DNA of 64,000 bases from Mediterraneibacter butyricigenes (lineage in GTDB: Bacteria; Bacillota; Clostridia; Lachnospirales; Lachnospiraceae), in NCBI RefSeq assembly GCF_003574295.1, contig NZ_BHGK01000001.1:2666001-2730000 (forward strand), written 5' to 3'. The notes below the pieces were generated by a model. That model was given only the letters and a program-made list of their open reading frames with translations, made no database searches and was not told where the DNA came from. This document shows, piece after piece, positions 32,425-41,408 of the stretch; position 1 is the stretch's first letter, and every line of letters begins with the position of its first letter. The position numbers and the translations under genes are program-made.

Positions 32425-34157
32425 ATCTTACAATAGATAATCAAAAGATAAGTGTTCCGGAAGGGACCACGATTATGGAAGCGGCAAAACAGATTGAAAT
32501 CTCTATCCCAAGACTTTGTTTCCTGAAGGGAATTAATGAGATTGCAGCCTGTCGTGTCTGTGTAGTAGAAGTGGAAGGAATGGAAAAGGTGATCACTTCC
32601 TGCAATAACGTGGCAAAGGAGGGAATGGTAATCTATACCAACAGCCCGAAAGTGCGTCGTGCCAGACAGAGAAATGTGCAGCTTCTCTTATCACAGCATG
32701 ACTGTAAATGCGCGGTTTGTGTCAGAAGTGGAAATTGTTCACTTCAGAAGCTCGCCAATGATCTTAATATTATTGATCTCCCGTTTAAAGAGCGCTATGA
32801 AAAGGATGACTGGGATCAAAAATTCCCATTGATTCGTGATGCCAGAAAATGTGTAAAATGTATGAGGTGTGTTCAGATCTGTGATAAGGTACAGAGTCTG
32901 AATATCTGGGATGTGGTGAGTACCGGATCCAGAACAACAGTTGGCGTACAGGAAAATAAAAAAATAAATGATGTAAACTGTGCTCTTTGTGGTCAGTGTA
33001 TTACACATTGCCCGGTAGGAGCATTGAGAGAACGGGATGATACAGAGAAAGTATGGGATGCGATCGCGGATTCTAAAAAAGTAGTGGTAGCGCAGGTGGC
33101 ACCGGCTGTCCGCGCGGCCTGGGGAGAGGCACTTGGACTTTCAAGAGAAGAGGCGACGGTTGGAAAGATTATGGATGCCCTGAAAAAGATGGGGGTAGAT
33201 TATGTATTTGATACATCATTTACGGCAGACCTGACTATTATGGAAGAGGGAAATGAATTTTTGCAGCGTCTTACAAAAGGAGAACTGAATCTGCGACCGA
33301 TGTTTACTTCATGTTGTCCGGGATGGATACGATTTATCAAATCTCAGTATCCACATCTTGTTCCGCAGCTTTCAACCGCAAAATCTCCACAACAGATGTT
33401 CGGAGCGGTTATGAAAACCTATTTTGCAGAATCTATCGGAGTGAAACCGGAAGATATGGTGACTGTATCCGTTATGCCTTGTGTTGCGAAAAAAGGTGAG
33501 GCAAATATGGAACTGTATGCCGGAGAATATGCGGGACATGATGTAGATATCGTCCTGACAACAAGAGAATTGACCAGAATGATGCGCTCGGCACATATTG
33601 AAGTGGATACATTAAAAGACAGGGAATGCGATCCGTTGATGAAAGAATATACCGGAGCAGGTGTGATCTTTGGCGCGACAGGCGGTGTTATGGAGGCGGC
33701 GTTGCGCTCGGCACATTATCTGTTGACGGGGAAAAATCCAGATCCGGATGCATTCAAGATTGTGCGTAGTCCGGCTTTTGGAAGTGGGGTAATAGAGGCT
33801 GAGGTGCAGATCGGACATGCGAAAGTGCGTGCGGCGGTTGTAAGTGGCCTGGGAAATACCAGAAAGCTGATCGAACAGATTGAAAAGGGACAAGTTCACT
33901 ATGATTTCGTGGAAGTTATGGCATGTCCGGGCGGATGTGTCGGAGGTGGTGGACAACCGATTCATGATGGAGAGGAACTTGCCCATGACAGAGGAGAAAA
34001 TCTATACTTCCTGGATAAGCATGCAGATTTGAGATTCTCTCATGAGAACCCGGATGTGATTCGCTTGTATCATGATTATTTTGAAAAGCCATTATCACAC
34101 AAATCACACATGTTATTGCATACAGATCATAACAAATGGCAGATGCCAGGGCGTTAA
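32418..34157 (+). CDS. hydA: [FeFe]-hydrogenase catalytic subunit (CpI-like domain layout)
   Basis: This cytoplasmic enzyme interconverts protons and H2. The 579 residues follow the clostridial CpI plan. A 2Fe-2S domain has C34, C45, C48 and C62; a His-ligated 4Fe-4S has H94, C98, C101 and C107. Two ferredoxin clusters use C145-C148-C151-C155 and C188-C191-C194-C198. The H-cluster motifs are TSCCPGW (C299, C300), MPCVAKKGE (C355) and MACPGGCVGGGG (C503, C507). All ligands and the proton-relay Cys299 are present; Val replaces the common Thr in motif 2. It starts at GTG 32418 after GGAGGGAGG. HydE, HydF and HydG maturases are not in the window. Confidence 0.95.
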   Translation: MVNLTIDNQKISVPEGTTIMEAAKQIEISIPRLCFLKGINEIAACRVCVVEVEGMEKVITSCNNVAKEGMVIYTNSPKVRRARQRNVQLLLSQHDCKCAVCVRSGNCSLQKLANDLNIIDLPFKERYEKDDWDQKFPLIRDARKCVKCMRCVQICDKVQSLNIWDVVSTGSRTTVGVQENKKINDVNCALCGQCITHCPVGALRERDDTEKVWDAIADSKKVVVAQVAPAVRAAWGEALGLSREEATVGKIMDALKKMGVDYVFDTSFTADLTIMEEGNEFLQRLTKGELNLRPMFTSCCPGWIRFIKSQYPHLVPQLSTAKSPQQMFGAVMKTYFAESIGVKPEDMVTVSVMPCVAKKGEANMELYAGEYAGHDVDIVLTTRELTRMMRSAHIEVDTLKDRECDPLMKEYTGAGVIFGATGGVMEAALRSAHYLLTGKNPDPDAFKIVRSPAFGSGVIEAEVQIGHAKVRAAVVSGLGNTRKLIEQIEKGQVHYDFVEVMACPGGCVGGGGQPIHDGEELAHDRGENLYFLDKHADLRFSHENPDVIRLYHDYFEKPLSHKSHMLLHTDHNKWQMPGR

Positions 34158-34183
34158 TTCAGAATTGTATAAAATTTGACTAG

Positions 34184-34252
34184 AAAACAACAAAGCTCCC
34201 GAGAGCTGTAAATGTTTGAATTTACAAGCTTTCGGGAGCTTTGTTGTTTTTA
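34184..34252. terminator. Very long bidirectional terminator between hydA and the LysR gene
   Basis: The arm at 34184-34213 pairs with 34220-34250 over about 30 bp with a single bulge and a 6-base loop. T-rich ends flank it on both strands, so it can terminate both convergent transcripts. Confidence 0.9.
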
Positions 34253-34413
34253 TGGAAAAGAGTATTGTGCATATTGCATAAACTGTTGACTCAAAAACAG
34301 AAAAAATAATGCAGGTATAACAAAAGACTATGGCACAATAACTGTCACGTATTAGACAAAATGCTTAATTTCGAATAAACTAAATACAGATAAAAAATTA
34401 ACACAGCAACAGA

Positions 34414-35283
34414 TTACGAACGACTCTTGAGTAGATGAATCAGGTTTTTCAAGCCTTCAGAGTGCTTTTGGTTCTTGTTCCAGATCAGTCGAACCTTGGC
34501 GGTTGGAGCTTTCTGGAAAGAAAGAGAGACCATATTTTCATCGGTGTTTAAGATTCCGTCGAAGAGAAAAGTTGCTGCAGTATTATTATCTACCAGACGC
34601 TGGATTGTCTGAAGCTGATCAGTATAAAGAATGACGGTTGGCTTGATTCCGATTTTTTCAAAACGACGAAGGACGTGGGATGTCAGCCAGGTGTCTTTTT
34701 TAAGAAGAACCAGAGGAACATTTTCTAGGTCTTCGAAAGAAATTTCGGATCTGCAGGCAATAGGGTTTTCAATGGATGTATAGAAATAAATCGGAATGTC
34801 ACAGATATCTATCATATCGAGGCAGGCTGGAAATGGTTCACCGCCGGAAACTAACGCAGCATCTAACTGAGCATCGGCGACCATGGATTTGTTGGTAAGA
34901 GATCCGTGTTCGGTGACAGTTAAAGTAGTCAGAGGGTATTGCTTCTGGAGATCTTTCATGATCCCAGGGAATACGATAGAGCTAATCATCGGAGGAATTC
35001 CGAGTTTAACTTCTTGATTTGCTTTTCCGAGGCGAGTCATTTCTTCTATCAGAACATCAGCACAACTGAGAACTTTTTCGGTGTGCTCCAGAAGGATTTT
35101 TCCTTCTTCAGTAAGTGAAAGACCCTTGCTGAGACGTTGGAAAAGAGTGACACCAAATTCTTCTTCGAGGTCGCGGATGACATTGGAAAGACTTGGCTGA
35201 GAAACATGCAACTCATTGGAAGCTCGGGTAATGTTATTATATTTACAAATGGTTTGAAAGTATTTAAGTTGTAACAATTTCAT
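34414..35283 (-). CDS. LysR-family transcriptional regulator
   Basis: This 289-residue regulator has an N-terminal winged helix (LLQLKYFQTICKYNNITRAS, then LHVSQPSLSNVIRDLEEEFG; residues 2-45) and a periplasmic-binding-like effector domain (about 90-285). ATG 35283 is preceded by GGGAGGG on the minus strand; a start at 35316 would add a non-homologous leader. It is transcribed away from the MdcA-like gene with a 113-base shared control region, the classic layout for a LysR regulator that controls its neighbour with a pathway metabolite as co-inducer. Which metabolite is unknown. Confidence 0.94.
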   Translation of the reverse strand: MKLLQLKYFQTICKYNNITRASNELHVSQPSLSNVIRDLEEEFGVTLFQRLSKGLSLTEEGKILLEHTEKVLSCADVLIEEMTRLGKANQEVKLGIPPMISSIVFPGIMKDLQKQYPLTTLTVTEHGSLTNKSMVADAQLDAALVSGGEPFPACLDMIDICDIPIYFYTSIENPIACRSEISFEDLENVPLVLLKKDTWLTSHVLRRFEKIGIKPTVILYTDQLQTIQRLVDNNTAATFLFDGILNTDENMVSLSFQKAPTAKVRLIWNKNQKHSEGLKNLIHLLKSRS

Positions 35284-35337
35284 GAAAATGCCCTCCCAAA
35301 ATGACAAGTTTTGCATTAATTATTATAAAGTAAAAAA

Positions 35338-35351
35338 ATTGAATATTCAAT
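35338..35351. promoter_or_regulatory. Palindrome in the divergent control region, possible LysR site
   Basis: ATTGAATATTCAAT is a perfect 14-bp palindrome midway between the LysR gene and the MdcA-like gene. Perfect A/T-rich dyads of this size are common LysR recognition sites. Confidence 0.5.
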
Positions 35352-35396
35352 AAAAATAATAACAAAAAACAAAGCAACAAGAAAGGAGACGTGCAA

Positions 35397-37043
35397 ATGA
35401 TCAGACACGAAGTAGACGCATGGGATACCGAGCGTCAGAAAAAGCGGGAAAAAATGGAGGCGATCTATCAATTTTCTGATGGGAAAGTCGTAAAAGAAGA
35501 TCAGATCAAACAGTTGTTAGAGACAGCCATTCGCCCGGGAGAGACCGTTGCGATCGAAGGTGACAACCAGAAACAGGCAGTTCAGCTCTCAAAGGGACTG
35601 GCTACGGTAGATCCGAAAAAGGTAAACGGACTTCACATCGTAATGTCCTGTACACAGATGCAGGAACATCTGGATATCTTCGAATTGGGGATCGCAGAAA
35701 AACTTGATTTCTCCTACGCAGGAAACGCTGCAAAGAGACTTCCGGAAATGATCGAAGCAGGAACTGTAAAAGTTGGAGCTATCCACACATATTTGGAGAT
35801 GTTCAGCCGTATGTTTACGGACCTGATTCCGAATGTCTGCCTGTGTGTAGCAGAAGAAGCTGATAAGGACGGTAACCTTTACACCGGACCGAACACAGAA
35901 GAGACTCCGACGATCGTTGAGGCAACTGCATTTAAGAGTGGTGTTGTAATTGTTCAGGTTAATAAACTGGTTGACAAGGTTACACGTATTGATATCCCTG
36001 GTGAATGGGTAGACGTAGTTGTTCCGACTGAGGAACCATGTGTGATCGAGCCGATCATGACCCGTGACCCACAGTACATCAAAGATGTACATGTCCTTCA
36101 GGGAATGATGGCAATCAAAGGAATCTATGCAAAACATCTCGTTACCCGTATGAATCATGGAATTGGATTCAATACAGCAGCAATCGAGCTTCTGCTTCCT
36201 ACATATGGAGAAGAACTTGGACTGAAAGGAAAGATTTGTACAAACTGGGTATCCAACCCGATTCCGGCTATGATCCCGGCAATCGAAACAGGATGGGTAA
36301 AGAGCGTTGTAGCTTTTGGTAGTGAGCTTGGAATGGAAGACTATGTAAGAGAAAGATCTGATGTATTCTTTACCGGAGCAGACGGAAGCCTTCGTTCCAA
36401 CAGATGCTATGCACAGATGGCTGGTATGTATGGAATTGATATGTTTACAGGTTCCACACTTCAGATGGATGCAGATGGAAACTCTTCTACAGTAACAAAG
36501 GGAAGAATCACAGGATTCGGTGGAGCACCGAACATGGGATCCAACCCACACGGAAGAAGACATTCCTCACCGGCATGGAACAGTATGATTACCAATCCAT
36601 CCGATCCGATGGCGAAAGGAAACAAGCTGGTTACACAGATCGTTCGTACTCAGACAAAAGCAGGCCCGACATTCGTAGAACAGTTAGATGCTGTTGAAGT
36701 AGGAAAACAGGCTGGATTTGATGAGCCACCGGTAATGATCTACGGCGAAGACCTGACCCATCTGATTACAGAAGTTGGTCTTGGATATGTATATATGGGT
36801 GAAACACCGGAAGAAAGAAGAAAGATCATTGCTGCAGTAGCAGGAGATACACCGGTTGGACACACCATTACAACGAAAGAGATCAATGAATTGAGAGCAG
36901 CTGGAAAGGTAGCATTCCCAGAAGATCTCGGAATTGATCCTTCAGAAGCAACCAGAGAGAGACTGGCAGCTAAGAATATGAAGGAGATCACAGACTGGTC
37001 AGATGGTCTGTACAAAGCTCCGCCGAAATTCAAAAACTGGTAA
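35397..37043 (+). CDS. MdcA-like CoA transferase (malonate decarboxylase alpha-subunit family), stand-alone
   Basis: MdcA transfers CoA or acyl carrier protein from an acetyl thioester to malonate. This 548-residue protein matches the family over its whole length, including AIEGDNQKQA, GNLYTGPNTEETPTIVEATA, NHGIGFNTAAIELLLPTYGE, DVFFTGADGSLRSNR and GFGGAPNMGSNPHGRRH. Subunits MdcB, C, D, E and G are all absent, so decarboxylation on a carrier protein is unlikely. A free-standing acetyl-CoA:dicarboxylate CoA transferase is more plausible, feeding the acylating dehydrogenase downstream. ATG 35397 lies eight bases after AAGGAG; a GTG at 35391 is too close. It is divergent from the LysR gene and is the first gene of the cluster. 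Confidence 0.88.
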   Translation: MIRHEVDAWDTERQKKREKMEAIYQFSDGKVVKEDQIKQLLETAIRPGETVAIEGDNQKQAVQLSKGLATVDPKKVNGLHIVMSCTQMQEHLDIFELGIAEKLDFSYAGNAAKRLPEMIEAGTVKVGAIHTYLEMFSRMFTDLIPNVCLCVAEEADKDGNLYTGPNTEETPTIVEATAFKSGVVIVQVNKLVDKVTRIDIPGEWVDVVVPTEEPCVIEPIMTRDPQYIKDVHVLQGMMAIKGIYAKHLVTRMNHGIGFNTAAIELLLPTYGEELGLKGKICTNWVSNPIPAMIPAIETGWVKSVVAFGSELGMEDYVRERSDVFFTGADGSLRSNRCYAQMAGMYGIDMFTGSTLQMDADGNSSTVTKGRITGFGGAPNMGSNPHGRRHSSPAWNSMITNPSDPMAKGNKLVTQIVRTQTKAGPTFVEQLDAVEVGKQAGFDEPPVMIYGEDLTHLITEVGLGYVYMGETPEERRKIIAAVAGDTPVGHTITTKEINELRAAGKVAFPEDLGIDPSEATRERLAAKNMKEITDWSDGLYKAPPKFKNW

Positions 37044-37121
37044 GATCCAAATAATAAACAAGAACCAAAATAAAGCCAAAATAAAAGCCAAAAAATAAAA
37101 AAGAAAAGGAGAGATGTTATT

Positions 37122-38561
37122 ATGGCAGAACAGGAAGTAAACTACGCAGAGTATATGGAAGGTTTAGTTGCAAGAGCAAGAGCAGCTCAGAAGATCGCTG
37201 AAACATATGATCAGGAAAGAGTTGATGAACTGTGTGAAGCAGTTTCTTATGCAGCTTGTAACGAGCAGTTCAGAAGAACAGCAGCTCAGATGTTGGTTGA
37301 TGAGTCTAAGATGGGTGTATTCGAAGACAAATTCAATAAGATCCGTAACAAAGCAATGGGTGTTTATCGTGATATGAAGGGTGAAAAATCCGTTGGTATC
37401 ATCGAGACAGATACAGAGAAGAACACAGTTACATATATCAAACCTATGGGAGTTATCGGAGCAATCACACCGGTTACAAACGGAGAGGCTACACCGATCG
37501 TTAAAACTCTTTGGGTATTGAAGAGCAGAAATGCCCTGATCATTTCCCCACACAGAAGTGGAAAGAACACAGCTGTTTATGTAGTAAATTACATCAGAAG
37601 CGTCCTGAAACAGATGGGAGCACCGGAAGATTTGGTTATCTGTGTTGATCCGGAATATGTTGGACGTCCATGTGCAGCTGAAATGATGAAACAGTGTGAT
37701 TTCCTGGTAGCTACAGGTGGATCCGGACTGGTTAAGACAGCTTATTCTTCAGGAACACCTACAATCGGTGTTGGTGCTGGTAATGCTACAACATACATTG
37801 ATGACACAGCTGATCTTGCAAATGCTGCAAAATTGATCTGCAAATCTCAGATCTTTGATAATTCTTCCAGCTGTTCTTCAGAGAACAACATCATCGCCTG
37901 CGAATCTATCTACGAAGATTTCGTAAAAGCTTGCGAAGCAGAAGGTGCATTTATCGCAAGAAACGGATCTCCGGAAAAAGAAGCATTAGTAAAGACCATC
38001 TGGCCAGAGTGGCCTGAAAACAAAAAGCTCAGCCGTCAGACAGCTGCTAGAAGCATTAAGACAATTACTGAGCTTGCTGGAATCACTGTACCGGAAGGAA
38101 CAAAGTTCATCCTGTTAGAGGAGAAAGACGGAGTTGGAAAAGGATTTGTAACAACTACCGAAAAACTTTGCCCGGTTGTAAGTATCATTCCTGCGAAAGA
38201 CTTTGATGAAGGTCTGGATAAGATGGAAAAGATTCTTGATTATCAGGGATGTGGACATAGCTGTGGTATCCACACAACAGATTCTGCTAAGGTTGACAAG
38301 ATGGCACTTCGGATGAAAGTTGCAAGAATCCTTGTAAATCAGCCGCAGGCACTTGGTAACTCCGGAGCATACTTCAACGGACTGCCGATTACAATGTCTC
38401 TTGGATGTGCTACATGGGGCGGAAACAGCACCTGCAGAAACGTTACTTGGAAAGACATTGTTAACACAACTACAGTATCTAAACCGGTTGAGGAAATCAT
38501 CCCGACAGAGGAAGGACTGTACTCTGAAAAGACACGTAGCATGACATTTGACGTAAAATAA
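37122..38561 (+). CDS. CoA-acylating aldehyde dehydrogenase (SauS / succinate-semialdehyde type)
   Basis: This 479-residue enzyme of the aldehyde dehydrogenase superfamily interconverts an acyl-CoA and its aldehyde with NAD(P)H. The catalytic residue is Cys251 in NSSSCSSENNIIA. PMGVIGAITPVTNGEATP (around 108-125), SGTPTIGVGAGNATTYID (around 210-227) and GCGHSCGIHT mark the CoA-dependent branch related to the AdhE N-terminus and to sulfoacetaldehyde and succinate-semialdehyde dehydrogenases. Placed 78 bases after the CoA transferase, it probably reduces that enzyme's acyl-CoA product to a semialdehyde. The true substrate is unknown. AAAGGAGAG precedes the ATG. Confidence 0.88.
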   Translation: MAEQEVNYAEYMEGLVARARAAQKIAETYDQERVDELCEAVSYAACNEQFRRTAAQMLVDESKMGVFEDKFNKIRNKAMGVYRDMKGEKSVGIIETDTEKNTVTYIKPMGVIGAITPVTNGEATPIVKTLWVLKSRNALIISPHRSGKNTAVYVVNYIRSVLKQMGAPEDLVICVDPEYVGRPCAAEMMKQCDFLVATGGSGLVKTAYSSGTPTIGVGAGNATTYIDDTADLANAAKLICKSQIFDNSSSCSSENNIIACESIYEDFVKACEAEGAFIARNGSPEKEALVKTIWPEWPENKKLSRQTAARSIKTITELAGITVPEGTKFILLEEKDGVGKGFVTTTEKLCPVVSIIPAKDFDEGLDKMEKILDYQGCGHSCGIHTTDSAKVDKMALRMKVARILVNQPQALGNSGAYFNGLPITMSLGCATWGGNSTCRNVTWKDIVNTTTVSKPVEEIIPTEEGLYSEKTRSMTFDVK

Positions 38562-38581
38562 GCTATAATAAATCTGGTGCG

Positions 38582-38609
38582 GGAATCGCTGTTGTATAGC
38601 AGCGGTTCC
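38582..38609 (+). other. Intercistronic hairpin
   Basis: GGAATCGCTG and CAGCGGTTCC pair around an 8-base loop between the aldehyde dehydrogenase and TIM-barrel genes. No T tract follows; it is likely an mRNA-stabilising or attenuating structure. Confidence 0.5.
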
Positions 38610-38655
38610 TGACCATTGACACCAAAAGGTAAGAAGCAGAGAAGGAGCAGTAATT

Positions 38656-39555
38656 ATGAATGAATCAATTCACAAATATTTTAAAGTAGGTACGATTCAG
38701 TGGATGACACATCCGCCGAAAGATTATGAACTTTTAGACTCTTTAAAGACCATCGCCTGCGATGATTTCTTTGATGCTATCGAGGTAACACAGGTAAAGG
38801 ATGATGCGTTAAGAGAACAGGCGAAGAAGATTCTTGATCAGTCTCATCTGAAAGTTTGCTATGGTGCACAGCCGAGACTTCTTGGTACCGGATTGAATCC
38901 GAATGACATTGATGAAGAAGGCAGAAAGAAAGCAGAAGCTACTCTGTTGGAAGCAATCGATGAAGCAGAATACCTGGGAGCAGGCGGAATTGCATTCCTG
39001 GCAGGAAAATGGGAAGAAGAGACAAAGGACCAGGCATACGCTCAGCTGTTGAAAACAACAAGAGCGGTATGTGATTATGCAGCTACCAAAGGAATGATGG
39101 TAGAACTTGAAGTATTTGATTTCGATATGGATAAAGCTGCTTTGATCGGTCCTGCACCGTATGCTGCACAGTTTGCTGCAGATATGAGAAAGACCAACAA
39201 TAACTTTGGTTTAATGGTTGACCTTTCACACTTCCCGACAACATATGAAGTGTCCAAGTTTGTGGTTCAGACTGTAAGACCTTATATCACACATTTCCAT
39301 ATCGGAAATGCGGTTGTAAAAGAAGGATGCGACGCTTATGGCGACAAGCACCCGAGATTTGGATTCCCGAACAGTGCAAATGATGTAGAAGAGTTAAGAG
39401 ATTTCTTCTGTGTATTAAAAGAAGAAGGATTCTTCAATGCAGAAAATCCGTATGTACTTTCAATGGAAGTTACACCGTTTGGAGATGAAGATGGAGATAT
39501 TATTCTTGCAAATACAAAACGTGTGATCAATCGTGCGTGGGCATTGGCAGAGTAA
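38656..39555 (+). CDS. TIM-barrel sugar isomerase/epimerase family protein
   Basis: This 299-residue protein of the xylose-isomerase-like TIM-barrel superfamily interconverts aldose/ketose-type compounds at a divalent metal. The expected four metal ligands are visible in order: Glu in VELEVFD (around 150), Asp in MVDLSHFP (around 183), His in THFHIG (around 213) and Glu in LSMEVTPFG (around 277). Relatives include hydroxypyruvate isomerase and sugar epimerases, but I cannot pick the substrate. In this cluster, converting tartronate semialdehyde to hydroxypyruvate would link the aldehyde dehydrogenase before it to the hydroxyacid dehydrogenase after it. A strong Shine-Dalgarno (AAGGAG) is present. 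Confidence 0.85.
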   Translation: MNESIHKYFKVGTIQWMTHPPKDYELLDSLKTIACDDFFDAIEVTQVKDDALREQAKKILDQSHLKVCYGAQPRLLGTGLNPNDIDEEGRKKAEATLLEAIDEAEYLGAGGIAFLAGKWEEETKDQAYAQLLKTTRAVCDYAATKGMMVELEVFDFDMDKAALIGPAPYAAQFAADMRKTNNNFGLMVDLSHFPTTYEVSKFVVQTVRPYITHFHIGNAVVKEGCDAYGDKHPRFGFPNSANDVEELRDFFCVLKEEGFFNAENPYVLSMEVTPFGDEDGDIILANTKRVINRAWALAE

Positions 39556-39565
39556 TGAATATAAT

Positions 39566-39612
39566 GCTCTCAGCTGAGGGAGTGTTTCTTGGGCTGAGAG
39601 CGTTTATTATTT
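39566..39612 (+). terminator. Hairpin after the TIM-barrel gene, partial terminator
   Basis: GCTCTCAGC (39566-39574) pairs with GCTGAGAGC (39593-39601), followed by the T-rich GTTTATTATTT. It may reduce read-through into the dehydrogenase gene. Confidence 0.6.
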
Positions 39613-39716
39613 ACGCGAAGCAACGAGCTAAAGTCTGTGCTTGCACAAGACCTTGGCGGTGCTAAGCGCCAGTGACGCTTGTTCAGCACCAACCGAAGTG
39701 GAACGTAGATGCCGCG
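39613..39716. repeat. REP-like structured intergenic element
   Basis: The element contains GTCTGTGC-tt-GCACAAGAC and a larger dyad, GGTGCTAAGCG...CGCTTGTTCAGCACC, so it folds on both strands. It carries no coding frame. Its style suggests a dispersed palindromic repeat or a small structured RNA. Confidence 0.45.
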
Positions 39717-39746
39717 ATAATTTAAGAAAGTAAGGAGAGAGAGAAG

Positions 39747-40712
39747 ATGAAAATTGTAGTATTGGACGGTTACACCGAAAATCCTGGAGATCTTTCCTGG
39801 GATGAGTTGGCTAAATTAGGGGATCTGACAGTTTATGACAGAACTTCTTATGAAGAGTCTCCGCTGATCGCAGAGCGCATCGGAGATGCAGAGATTGCAG
39901 TCATCAACAAGACACCGATTTCCAAAGCAACTATCGATGCTTGCCCGAACCTGAAAGCAATTGCAGTTCTGGCAACAGGATATAATGTAGTAGACTATGT
40001 TTATGCAAAAGAAAAAGGAATTCCGGTTATCAACGTACCGACCTATGGAACTCAGATTGTAGGACAGTATGCAGTCGGACTTCTTCTGGAGATCTGTTCT
40101 CACTACGGACATCATGATGCAACCGTAAAAGAGGGAAAATGGGAAAATAATGATGACTGGTGCTATTGGGATTACCCAATGATCGAGGTATACGGAAAGA
40201 CCGTTGGTATCATCGGACTTGGTAAGATTGGTCAGGCATCTGCAAAGATTTTAAAAGCAATGGAAATGAGAGTTCTCGCATACGATGCATATCCGTCAGA
40301 GGCTGGAAAACAGCTGGCAGAATATGTAGATCTGGATACTCTGTTTGCTGAGTCTGATGTGATCTTCCTGCACTGCCCACTGTTCCCGGAGACAGAAGGT
40401 ATCATCAACAAAGAGAACATTGCAAAGATGAAAGATGGCGTGATCATCATCAACAACAGCCGTGGTGGACTGGTGGTAGAACAGGATCTGGCAGATGCGC
40501 TGAACAGTGGAAAGGTTTATGCAGCAGGTCTGGATGTTGTTTCCACAGAGCCGATCAAGGGGGACAACCCGCTTCTGAAAGCGAAAAACTGTATCATTAC
40601 TCCACATATTTCCTGGGCAGCTCAGGCAGCAAGACAGAGAATTATGGACATCACAGTAGATGGTATTAAGGCATTCCTGGATGGAAATCCGATTAATGTC
40701 GTAAATAAATAG
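39747..40712 (+). CDS. D-2-hydroxyacid dehydrogenase (hydroxypyruvate/glycerate dehydrogenase type)
   Basis: This 321-residue NAD-dependent dehydrogenase reduces a 2-oxoacid to its D-2-hydroxyacid. The nucleotide-binding motif is GIIGLGKIGQASAKIL (residues about 151-166). The catalytic Arg lies in NNSRGGLVVE, Glu in LDVVSTEP and His in TPHISWAA, the standard triad. Overall it looks most like HprA-type hydroxypyruvate reductase. Coming after the TIM-barrel isomerase, a hydroxypyruvate-to-D-glycerate step is a reasonable guess. AAGGAGAG precedes ATG 39747. Confidence 0.92.
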   Translation: MKIVVLDGYTENPGDLSWDELAKLGDLTVYDRTSYEESPLIAERIGDAEIAVINKTPISKATIDACPNLKAIAVLATGYNVVDYVYAKEKGIPVINVPTYGTQIVGQYAVGLLLEICSHYGHHDATVKEGKWENNDDWCYWDYPMIEVYGKTVGIIGLGKIGQASAKILKAMEMRVLAYDAYPSEAGKQLAEYVDLDTLFAESDVIFLHCPLFPETEGIINKENIAKMKDGVIIINNSRGGLVVEQDLADALNSGKVYAAGLDVVSTEPIKGDNPLLKAKNCIITPHISWAAQAARQRIMDITVDGIKAFLDGNPINVVNK

Positions 40713-40734
40713 GTGTAGTAATAGGGTTATATAT

Positions 40735-41337
40735 ATGAATGATCAAAGAATCTGTCTGATTAGACACGGACAGACCACATGGAACAAAGAACGTAAGATA
40801 CAGGGTCTGGAAGATATTCCGTTAAATGAAACGGGGTATCAGCAGGCAAAAGACTGTGGAGAAGCGCTGCTTAAAGCCGGCTGGAGCGGCTGTAAGATTG
40901 TATCAAGTCCCTTGACAAGAGCGTTGGAAACAGCAAGATGTATCGGCGAAGTGTTAGGGATATCGGAAATTGGCATAGCAGAAAATTTAAAAGAACGAGA
41001 TTATGGAACTGCTTCCGGTAAACCAAAGGATTTTAAAGGTCGTAAGATTGAATTCTCAGAGGAGCAATATCAAAATGTAGAATCATGGGAACATGTTCAG
41101 AAACGTATGGAAAGGTGTGTCACACAAATTGCAGAACAACAAAAAGATGATGTGATCCTTATATCCCATGGCGCAGCAATCAGTGCGTTGCTGGACAAAC
41201 TTTCAAAGGGAGCGATCGATCCTTCCTGTCATGTGTTGCAGAACACGTCGGTCAGCATCCTGCTCTATCGAGAGGGCAGATTAGAGTTGACACAATGTGA
41301 TATTCAGGCAGAAGATGTACGAAAACTGAAATTTTAA
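40735..41337 (+). CDS. Histidine phosphatase family protein (phosphoglycerate-mutase-like)
   Basis: This 200-residue protein has the branch-1 histidine-phosphatase motif LIRHGQTTWNKERKIQG at its N-terminus (His12 nucleophile). Other motifs are SPLTRALETA (around 57-66), the conserved Glu in NLKERDYG and the second His in ILISHGAAISALL (around 144-156). Members include cofactor-dependent phosphoglycerate mutases and small-molecule phosphatases, so the substrate is open. The gene starts 22 bases after the hydroxyacid dehydrogenase stop and is followed by a terminator, so it closes this transcript. Confidence 0.93.
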   Translation: MNDQRICLIRHGQTTWNKERKIQGLEDIPLNETGYQQAKDCGEALLKAGWSGCKIVSSPLTRALETARCIGEVLGISEIGIAENLKERDYGTASGKPKDFKGRKIEFSEEQYQNVESWEHVQKRMERCVTQIAEQQKDDVILISHGAAISALLDKLSKGAIDPSCHVLQNTSVSILLYREGRLELTQCDIQAEDVRKLKF

Positions 41338-41408
41338 CCGGATTCCCCATAAATCCGGGCGAGAAGGAAAGAAACGTATATCGGATCAATCAAAAGTGCA
41401 AAAAGCAT

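Noticed and set aside
35589-36563. Minus-strand 324-codon frame opposite the MdcA-like gene
   Set aside because: Antisense to a strongly conserved protein; its Cys/Ser/His-rich composition is typical of complement frames.
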